From contig JACQGW010000315.1 in assembly GCA_016199325.1 (NCBI GenBank), positions 1 through 5,602 of the forward strand: a stretch of 5,602 nt of DNA, given 5' to 3'. Shown here piece by piece: positions 1 to 4,692 of this stretch. Source of the DNA: Chloroflexota bacterium (GTDB taxonomy: Bacteria > Chloroflexota > Dehalococcoidia > JACQGW01). A model generated the notes under the pieces. It was not told the DNA's origin, searched no databases, and worked only from the letters and a program-made list of their open reading frames with translations. Position numbers and translations under genes: made by a program. The stretch's first letter is position 1; the number at the start of each line of letters is the position of its first letter.

Positions 1-696
1 GAAGATGAGAACACCATCAGCATCAGCTATCAGTCCGTCATGCCGATCACCACCGGCGCGCTGCCCACGCCCACCCCCGGCACCCCGACGGCCACAGCGG
101 CGCCCGGCGCAACGAACACGCCGGCCCCGACGAACACGCCAGCGCCCACCAACACGCCGGCCCCGACGAACACGCCAGTGCCCACCAACACGCCCACGAA
201 CACACCGGTCCCGACGAATACGCCGGTGCCCACCAACACCCCAACCCCGGTGCCCGGCGCAACCAATACGCCGGTGCCGACCAGCACGCCGGTGCCCACC
301 GACACGCCGACCCCAGTGCCGACAAGTACGCCGGTGCCTACCAACACGCCGACCCCGGCCAACGTCACCTACAACCTGGATGCGGCGACGGCGAACAACA
401 ACAGCCTGACCCAGTACACGACGGCGATGAGCTGCGGCGCCGGCACCATCTCGACCTCGACGATCACCTGGTCGTCGAGCAATTCGACGTCTCTGTATTT
501 CACCATCGCGACGTCGGCGCCGGCGCGCGCGACCGGCACCCAGAGCCCGACGAGCGGGACGGCAACCTCGGGCTCGCTCTCGCTCTCGCAGAGCGCCGGC
601 GCCGGCATCTACTACCTGTACGTCGACAACCAGGGGAACGGCGCTTCCCGGAACGCGTCGATCGGCGCCATCACCGTCACGTGCGCGGCGCCGTAG
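1..696 (+). CDS. Thr/Pro-repeat (TNTPVP) linker surface protein, 3' part only
   Basis: The frame is open from the first base, so the true start lies upstream; 231 residues are visible before the TAG at 694-696. Three parts can be seen. Residues 1-20 (starting [12 protein letters not shown]) look like the final beta-strand of an upstream domain. Residues about 21-120 are a low-complexity Thr/Pro/Asn linker of [12 protein letters not shown] and TPTPVP units, a type common in extracellular proteins of Chloroflexota. Residues 121-231 form a Ser/Thr/Asn/Gly-rich, probably beta-sandwich domain with one cysteine near each end (C145 and C228), which could form a disulfide if secreted. No membrane segment is visible in this part and I do not recognise the family of the C-terminal domain. 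The gene precedes tadE- and tadG-like genes on the same strand, so the missing N-terminus could be a TadE/TadG-type membrane anchor, but that is a guess. Extracellular location is likely; function is unknown. Confidence 0.8.
   Translation, partial: EDENTISISYQSVMPITTGALPTPTPGTPTATAAPGATNTPAPTNTPAPTNTPAPTNTPVPTNTPTNTPVPTNTPVPTNTPTPVPGATNTPVPTSTPVPTDTPTPVPTSTPVPTNTPTPANVTYNLDAATANNNSLTQYTTAMSCGAGTISTSTITWSSSNSTSLYFTIATSAPARATGTQSPTSGTATSGSLSLSQSAGAGIYYLYVDNQGNGASRNASIGAITVTCAAP
112..360 (+). repeat. In-frame degenerate tandem repeat encoding the Thr/Pro linker
   Basis: The linker is written in 18-base units, each encoding a hexapeptide such as TNTPAP or TNTPVP. Two versions using different synonymous codons (ACG AAC ACG versus ACC AAC ACG) alternate, giving a 36-base higher-order period. 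Positions 124-159 and 160-195 match at 34 of 36 bases. Later copies are more diverged ([12 protein letters not shown]) and are broken by a second PGATNTPVP block. The near-identical 36-base copies suggest recent expansion by slippage or recombination. Confidence 0.9.
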
Positions 697-707
697 ATGG
701 CGATGGC

Positions 708-731
708 GCGATCCAATTGATGGATTGGCGC
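708..731 (+). other. Short inverted repeat after the Thr/Pro-repeat gene
   Basis: CCAAT (713-717) pairs with ATTGG (724-728) across a 6-base loop. GCG (708-710) can pair with CGC (729-731) if the two-base AT at 711-712 bulges out. It starts 11 bases after the stop codon, where a terminator would be expected, but there is no T-run after it and the stem is short. An intrinsic terminator is possible but weakly supported. Confidence 0.25.
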
Positions 732-817
732 TTCGCTCAGCCTGATAGGGATCCATGCTCGGCCGGAAACGGCCCGCGCGAGTGGAAAATGACCAGCCCG
801 GAAGGGCGCCGCTGCGG

Positions 818-823
818 TATAAT
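818..823 (+). promoter_or_regulatory. Candidate -10 element (TATAAT) upstream of tadE
   Basis: A perfect TATAAT sits in otherwise GC-rich sequence, 118 bases before the chosen tadE start. No recognisable -35 lies 16-19 bases upstream and there is no TG extension directly before the hexamer. If it is used, the tadE leader would be about 110 bases and would include the ACGGATT repeats. Confidence 0.35.
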
Positions 824-896
824 ACCGGCGTCAAGGATCCACGGCCAGGACGGTGGGCATGTTCCCGGCGCCGCATGGGCCGGGGACGAGCTGTCA

Positions 897-925
897 ACGG
901 ATTCGGGGAACGGATTGCACGGATT
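897..925 (+). repeat. Three ACGGATT direct repeats before tadE
   Basis: ACGGATT occurs at 897-903, 910-916 and 919-925, with centre spacings of 13 and 9 bases. The last copy ends 16 bases before the tadE start codon. A related TGGATT is at 721-726. They could be an operator, a leader element, or a remnant of a dispersed short repeat; the sequence alone does not decide. Confidence 0.5.
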
Positions 926-941
926 GGAGCGGGTGGAGTCG

Positions 942-1364
942 ATGCCAACCCAGCCGGTGCGATGGTGGATGAGCCAGCCCGTGCCCCCAGACGGCCGTGG
1001 GCAGGCCATCGTCGAGTTCGCGCTGATCGGCTGGGTGCTCGTCATCGTCATTATGGCCGTTTTCGACTTCGGCTACGCCTTCTACTCCTATGAGGCGATC
1101 ACCAACGGCGCGCGAGAAGGCGCCCGCTACGCCATCGGCGACCCGACGAACGTCGTCAGCATCACGACGGCTGCCAAGAACCAGCTCGTGCTGCTCGACC
1201 CCAATCAGGTAAACGTCAGCGTGACGAACAACGGCAGCACGGCGTTTGGCAGGCCGATCACGGTGGCCCTGACCTACACCTATACGCCGCTCAGCCCGCT
1301 GCTTACCGCCATGCTTGGGAACGGCTACCAGATGACGGCGAAATCTTCGATGGCGATCGAGTAG
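942..1364 (+). CDS. tadE: TadE-like pseudopilin of the Tad/Flp pilus locus
   Basis: This is a 140-residue single-pass membrane protein of the TadE family. TadE-like proteins are minor pseudopilins of Tad pili, inserted in the cytoplasmic membrane with most of the chain outside. Residues 20-28 read GQAIVEFAL, the family hallmark, with a glutamate shortly after the start of the hydrophobic segment (about 23-46). GAREGARYA follows at 56-64, also a hallmark, and then a beta-rich C-terminal half. The ATG at 942 was chosen because the TadE similarity begins just after it, a GGAG lies at 935-938 (a 3-base spacer, rather close), and the upstream translation is not protein-like. GTG at 933 and ATG at 969 are alternatives; the latter still keeps the whole conserved region. 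The stop is 5 bases before the tadG-like gene, so the two are likely co-translated. Function is known only by family. Confidence 0.88.
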   Translation: MPTQPVRWWMSQPVPPDGRGQAIVEFALIGWVLVIVIMAVFDFGYAFYSYEAITNGAREGARYAIGDPTNVVSITTAAKNQLVLLDPNQVNVSVTNNGSTAFGRPITVALTYTYTPLSPLLTAMLGNGYQMTAKSSMAIE

Positions 1365-1369
1365 ATACG

Positions 1370-2377
1370 ATGTTCAAGGAACCCCTGGCCCGCGGTCAGG
1401 CGATGATCCTGATCGCGCTGATGATGGCGGCGATGAGCGCCTTCCTGGCGATGGCGCTGGATGGCGGCTTTGCCTTCGCCAAGCGCCGCCAGATGCAGAA
1501 CGCGGTCGACGCCGCCGTGCTCGGCACGGTCCGCAAGATGCTCGAAGGTGGACAGACCGACGCCTCGATCGTCACGACCATCGAGTTCTACCTTCAGGCG
1601 AACGGCTGGAGCGCGACGACCGGGACGTACACGGCGACCTACCTCGACGGCAGCGGCACGGAGCTGACGGCTGTCGGTGCCGGGACGATCCCGTCGGGCG
1701 CCCAGGGGGTCAAGGTCGTCGCCAAGACGAACTTCAACGCCTTCTTCGCCGGCGTCGTCGGCCGCACCACCTTCGATGCCTCTGCCCAGGCGAAAGCGCG
1801 CTGGGGCACCATCTGCTCGCTCCCCGGCTGTGTCGCCCCCCTGGCCGTCTACAGCGCGACGGTGACGGCCGGCAGCGCCTTCACCCAGGAGGTCGGCTCC
1901 GGGCCGGGCAACTTCGGCTGGATCGATTGGGGCGATAGCGGCTTCAGCGGCGCGCCCGAGATCGCCAACGCGCTCAGCAACATCGGGAGCTGCGACCCGG
2001 CGAGCGATACCGTCAGCGGCGTCAGCGGTCCGCAGGCGACCGACACGCAGGCGGCCGGCGATACCGGGATGAAGAACTCGAGCGACATTCGTGACGAGAT
2101 GGTGGGGCTCGTCGACTCCGGTGCCGAGTTCTACGTGCCGCTGTGGGATACGACGACCGGCTCCGGCAACAACCTGCAGTACCACCTCGCCGGCTTCGCT
2201 AAGATTCGGATCACCGGCTGGTGTAGCCCCGGCTACGACTATCCGACCGGCTGGGCCGGCGGTGGCTGCGGCGGGACCAATCAGGTCCGCGGCGTCTGGA
2301 GCGATGCGGGCGTCGCCGCCGGCGGCATCGGCAATTGCAGCGCCTCCAACGCCTACGGCGTGGCGTTGACGAACTGA
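1370..2377 (+). CDS. TadG-like (Tad domain) pilus-assembly protein
   Basis: This 335-residue protein has the N-terminal Tad domain shared by TadE/TadG-type proteins. Residues 9-29 start GQAMILIALMMAAM and form the membrane anchor, followed by the characteristic DGGFAFAKRRQMQNAVDAA (31-49). The rest (about 80-335) should be outside the membrane and is rich in Gly, Ser, Thr and Asn. It holds six cysteines (C149, C154, C208, C285, C300, C323), so disulfides are possible. It appears to lack the von Willebrand A domain and MIDAS (DxSxS) seen in many larger TadG proteins. The ATG at 1370 lies 5 bases after the tadE stop with no good Shine-Dalgarno, which suggests translational coupling. Family assignment is solid for the N-terminus; I do not recognise the C-terminal domain. 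Confidence 0.82.
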   Translation: MFKEPLARGQAMILIALMMAAMSAFLAMALDGGFAFAKRRQMQNAVDAAVLGTVRKMLEGGQTDASIVTTIEFYLQANGWSATTGTYTATYLDGSGTELTAVGAGTIPSGAQGVKVVAKTNFNAFFAGVVGRTTFDASAQAKARWGTICSLPGCVAPLAVYSATVTAGSAFTQEVGSGPGNFGWIDWGDSGFSGAPEIANALSNIGSCDPASDTVSGVSGPQATDTQAAGDTGMKNSSDIRDEMVGLVDSGAEFYVPLWDTTTGSGNNLQYHLAGFAKIRITGWCSPGYDYPTGWAGGGCGGTNQVRGVWSDAGVAAGGIGNCSASNAYGVALTN

Positions 2378-2519
2378 CCCCGTAGAGCGGTGAGCAGGAA
2401 CAGTGAACCGGGGAAGATGGCAGGAGCCGTGACCAGGCCGGGCCTCCGGTTCCGGCCCCTGACCCCCGACCCCCGCGCTAGCCCGACCGGGGGATACCGG
2501 ATGGTTGACCGCGCGGTTA

Positions 2520-2549
2520 TTGACAGTTCTCCTTCTCCCTGCGTACAAT
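2520..2549 (+). promoter_or_regulatory. Near-consensus sigma70-type promoter for cpaB-cpaE-cpaF
   Basis: TTGACA at 2520-2525 is a perfect -35, and TACAAT at 2544-2549 matches the -10 consensus at five of six positions, including the key second A and final T. The spacer is 18 bases. Transcription would start near 2556, leaving a leader of about 28 bases before the cpaB ATG. The location in an AT-richer patch directly before a gene strengthens the call. Confidence 0.75.
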
Positions 2550-2570
2550 AGGGCTGCTGAGATGGGCGCG

Positions 2571-2576
2571 AGGAGG
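2571..2576 (+). promoter_or_regulatory. Strong Shine-Dalgarno (AGGAGG) for cpaB
   Basis: AGGAGG lies 7 bases before the ATG at 2584, an ideal spacing, and fixes the cpaB start. It is much stronger than the sites before tadE, tadG or cpaE, so cpaB is probably translated efficiently from its short leader. Confidence 0.8.
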
Positions 2577-2583
2577 AGAGAGC

Positions 2584-3390
2584 ATGCGTCAGCGCCGGAC
2601 GGGCTGTATCCTGATGGCCTTCGGGGCGATCCTCGCGCTCGCGGCCGGCGCCTTTGTCTTCATGACGATGCAGCAGGCAGCGGCTCAGATCCCTGAGCCG
2701 AAGACCCAGATCCTCATCGCCGCAACCGTGATCCCGGAGCGCAGCCGCATCGATCCGACCATGGTCAAGGTCGTCGACATGGCCCAGTCCCTCGTGCCAC
2801 CCGACGCAATGACCAAACCCGACGATGCGGTGAATCGGCTCACCCTCGTCCCGATCTTCACGGGCCAGCCGATTCTCTCCACCCAGATCATCTCGACCAC
2901 CCGCGAGGCCGGCGTCGCGTCAGCCGCCCTCCAGCCCGGCAAGGTCCTCGTCGCCATCAACTTCAGCGGCGCCGCGAACATCTTGACCGCCGGCGCCATC
3001 CGACCCGGCGATACGATCGATCTCATCGTCAAGGTGCCGGGACCCGACGGCCAGCCCGTCGTCGCGACGACGATGCAGAACCTCAAGGTCTACGAGATCG
3101 GCTCGGTCGCCACCTCGCCCAAGCCTGGCACTGCCGCGGCAGCCGCACCGCCGTCGTCCTCGCCCGTCTTCATCTTCGTCGTGACGCCCGACGAGGCGCT
3201 AGAGCTCAAGTACCTGGAGACGCTGGCCCCGGACCTCATCTTGCGGGCGGCCGCCGACCGGGAGCGCGAGCCCGACCAGCGGGCGATCATCGATTTCGAG
3301 TTCTTTGTGCAGAAATATGGGTTACCCAGACCACTGAAGGTCGGCGGACAGGGAGGTACGTCGGGAGGCGCGCCTCCGCGCAGTCCGTAG
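2584..3390 (+). CDS. cpaB: CpaB/RcpC, Flp pilus assembly protein with SAF domain
   Basis: This 268-residue protein matches CpaB (RcpC) in size and layout. A short basic N-terminus (MRQRR) precedes one membrane segment (about 8-29), so the bulk is outside the cytoplasmic membrane. Residues about 41-104 form the SAF domain, with the family pattern of an initial strand (TQILIAATVIPERSRI), a Leu/Val-Pro segment and a GQPILSTQI strand. The RcpC region follows (about 113-245), with the motif IRPGDTIDLIV at 139-149. It is interrupted by an Ala/Pro/Ser-rich stretch (176-193) and ends in a Gly/Pro/Ser tail. In diderms CpaB supports secretin and pilus assembly in the periplasm; its partner in a possible monoderm is unclear. 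It is the first gene after the 2520-2549 promoter and lies 27 bases before cpaE. Start and family are secure. Confidence 0.92.
   Translation: MRQRRTGCILMAFGAILALAAGAFVFMTMQQAAAQIPEPKTQILIAATVIPERSRIDPTMVKVVDMAQSLVPPDAMTKPDDAVNRLTLVPIFTGQPILSTQIISTTREAGVASAALQPGKVLVAINFSGAANILTAGAIRPGDTIDLIVKVPGPDGQPVVATTMQNLKVYEIGSVATSPKPGTAAAAAPPSSSPVFIFVVTPDEALELKYLETLAPDLILRAAADREREPDQRAIIDFEFFVQKYGLPRPLKVGGQGGTSGGAPPRSP
3364..3377. repeat. 14-base perfect palindrome at the 3' end of cpaB
   Basis: GGAGGCGCGCCTCC is its own reverse complement, 13 bases before the cpaB stop. As RNA it could fold as a 5-bp stem with a CGCG loop. There is no T-run after it. It lies in coding sequence for the Gly/Pro tail, so it may simply reflect GC-rich codon use; an mRNA-processing or attenuation role before cpaE is only a possibility. 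Confidence 0.5.
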
Positions 3391-3417
3391 GCGCCCGATG
3401 TGAGATAGTAGGGAATC

Positions 3418-4656
3418 GTGGACGGCCGCGCGCGGGAGGCGATTCGGGTTCTCATTGTCGACGACAATCTGGATACCCAGGACAACCTGGCGAAGATGCT
3501 CTCGTTCGAGCGGGACATCCAGGTCGTCGGCACGGCGGCAGGTGGCCGTCAGGGCGTCGAGCGCGCCGTAGCGCTCCAGCCCCAGGTCATCCTGATGGAC
3601 ATTAACATGCCCGATATGGACGGGATCCAGGCGACGGAGGCGGTTCGCCAACAGGCGCCCGCTGCCCAGGTCATCATCATGTCCGTCCAGGGCGAGCAGG
3701 ACTACCTGCGGCGGGCGATGCTCGCCGGCGCGGCCGACTACCTGGTCAAGCCGTTCAGCGGCGATGAGCTGGCAACGAGTATTCGCTCGGTCCATCAGCG
3801 GGCGCTGCAGCGCGGCTGGGTCCCGGCGCCGGCTCGCCCGGCTCCGGTCCAGGCGCCTCCCCCCAAGACCGGCCGGCTGATCGTTTTCTTCAGCCCGAAG
3901 GGGGGGGTCGGGCGTACCACCCTCGCCGTCAACGTGGCGGTGGCGCTGCGCCAGGAGCTCGGCAAGCGCGTGGGGCTGCTCGACGCCAGCCTGCTCTTTG
4001 GCGACGTCGGCGTCATGCTCAATTTGACAAGCCACTACTCGGTCGTCGATCTGCTGAGCCGGATCGACGAGCTGGATGCCGAGCTGCTCGACGACGTGCT
4101 GGCCACCCACATGTCCGGGGTGCGGGTCTTGCTGGGCCCGCCCCGGCCGGAGCTGGCCGAGCTCGTCACGCCCGACCATATGGCGAAAATCCTGAGCTGC
4201 CTGCGGTCGAGCTTCGACTACGTCGTCGTCGATACGGCGCCGTCGCTCCAGGAGGCGACGCTGGTGATCCTCGACCAGGCCGATCAGGTGGTGGTTGTTA
4301 CGACGCTGGAGATGCCGGCCCTGAAGAACATGAAGCTCTATCTCGAGACGGCCGAGGCGCTCGGCTATCCGCCCAGCAAGAACGTGGTCGTGGTGAACCG
4401 AGCGGACAGCTCCGGCGGTATTCGCGTCCAGGACGTCGAGGAGCACGCTCGCCAGAAAGTGGCTATGCTCGTCGTCAACGACTGGAAGACGGCGACGCTG
4501 GCCTCCAACCGCGGCATACCGTTTGTGCTCGCCAGCCGCGAGAGCCCGATCGCCAAGAATATCATCGATCTTGCCCGCTCCCTGAGCGGCCAGACCGCGA
4601 GTCGAGCGGAAGCCGTCCGGCCGCAGCCGCGCGGCGGGCTCTTCCGTCTCGGGTGA
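3418..4656 (+). CDS. cpaE: CpaE/TadZ-like protein: phospho-receiver fused to MinD/ParA ATPase
   Basis: This 412-residue protein has two domains. Residues 10-130 are a response-regulator receiver with all key residues present: D15 and D16, phosphoacceptor D61 in MDINMPDMDG, S89, and K111 in VKPF. A Pro/Ala-rich linker (135-150) leads to a SIMIBI-class MinD/ParA-type ATPase (about 152-390). This has the deviant Walker A SPKGGVGRTT (159-168) with signature K161, a switch-like LLDASLLFGDVG (187-198), and Walker B VVVDTAPS (269-276). The C-terminal stretch with NRGIPFVLASRESPIAKNI (364-382) is typical of CpaE. CpaE/TadZ marks the site of Tad assembly, usually at a pole. Oddly, the P-loop lysine after GGVG is arginine (R166), which may weaken ATP binding or hydrolysis. 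The start is a GTG at 3418 with a modest AGGGA at 3410-3414; no better start is seen. It sits between cpaB and cpaF, probably in one operon. Confidence 0.92.
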   Translation: MDGRAREAIRVLIVDDNLDTQDNLAKMLSFERDIQVVGTAAGGRQGVERAVALQPQVILMDINMPDMDGIQATEAVRQQAPAAQVIIMSVQGEQDYLRRAMLAGAADYLVKPFSGDELATSIRSVHQRALQRGWVPAPARPAPVQAPPPKTGRLIVFFSPKGGVGRTTLAVNVAVALRQELGKRVGLLDASLLFGDVGVMLNLTSHYSVVDLLSRIDELDAELLDDVLATHMSGVRVLLGPPRPELAELVTPDHMAKILSCLRSSFDYVVVDTAPSLQEATLVILDQADQVVVVTTLEMPALKNMKLYLETAEALGYPPSKNVVVVNRADSSGGIRVQDVEEHARQKVAMLVVNDWKTATLASNRGIPFVLASRESPIAKNIIDLARSLSGQTASRAEAVRPQPRGGLFRLG

Positions 4657-4679
4657 GACGGCCGTTCAGCCAGGGGATG

Positions 4680-4684
4680 AGGAG
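4680..4684 (+). promoter_or_regulatory. Shine-Dalgarno (AGGAG) for cpaF
   Basis: AGGAG lies 8 bases before the ATG at 4693, a good spacing, and fixes the cpaF start. The 36-base gap after cpaE contains no promoter-like sequence, which supports co-transcription. Confidence 0.7.
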
Positions 4685-4692
4685 AAAGACCA

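Larger units (their letters stand above)
697..941. other. Intergenic region upstream of the tadE-like gene
   Basis: This 245-base gap has no convincing gene. The tadE frame stays open back to an ATG at 681, but translation of 681-941 gives no protein-like sequence. The gap holds a short inverted repeat (708-731), an isolated TATAAT (818-823) and three ACGGATT direct repeats (897-925). It probably contains the end of the preceding transcript and the promoter and leader of tadE, but no complete promoter is convincing. Confidence 0.6.
2378..2583. other. Intergenic region between tadG-like and cpaB genes
   Basis: This 206-base gap separates two gene groups. Its first part has GC-rich inverted repeats: GGCCGG (2436-2441) with CCGGCC (2452-2457), and CCCCCG (2470-2475) with CGGGGG (2488-2493). 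Neither is followed by a T-run, so termination here is only a possibility. The 3' end carries a clear promoter (2520-2549) and Shine-Dalgarno (2571-2576) for cpaB. No gene is seen. Confidence 0.6.

Noticed and set aside
112..360. The repeated units at 112-360 as a CRISPR array
   Set aside because: The repeats are contiguous, 18 or 36 bases long, in frame and without unique spacers; they encode a Thr/Pro linker.
681..941. An N-terminal extension of the tadE-like gene back to the ATG at 681
   Set aside because: The added 87 residues are not protein-like, the ATG overlaps the end of the upstream gene without a good Shine-Dalgarno, and TadE proteins normally start close to the GQ-x-x-x-EF motif.
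2436..2493. GC-rich hairpins after the tadG-like gene as an intrinsic terminator
   Set aside because: Both stems are only 6 bp with 10-12 base loops and neither is followed by a T-run. Hairpins of this kind are frequent by chance in sequence this GC-rich.
1325..2548. A 407-codon open frame on the - strand opposite the tadG-like gene
   Set aside because: Its translation is Arg/Ala/Gly/Asp-rich with no recognisable domain, as expected from the complement of a GC-rich gene. The + strand gene has clear Tad motifs over the same bases.
2505..2696. A 63-codon + strand frame running through the cpaB promoter and leader
   Set aside because: It begins upstream of the predicted transcription start, overlaps cpaB out of frame, and its product has no recognisable character.
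3322..4446. A 374-codon open frame on the - strand opposite cpaE
   Set aside because: Composition is His/Arg/Asp/Leu-rich with no domain. The + strand encodes unmistakable receiver and MinD-type motifs.
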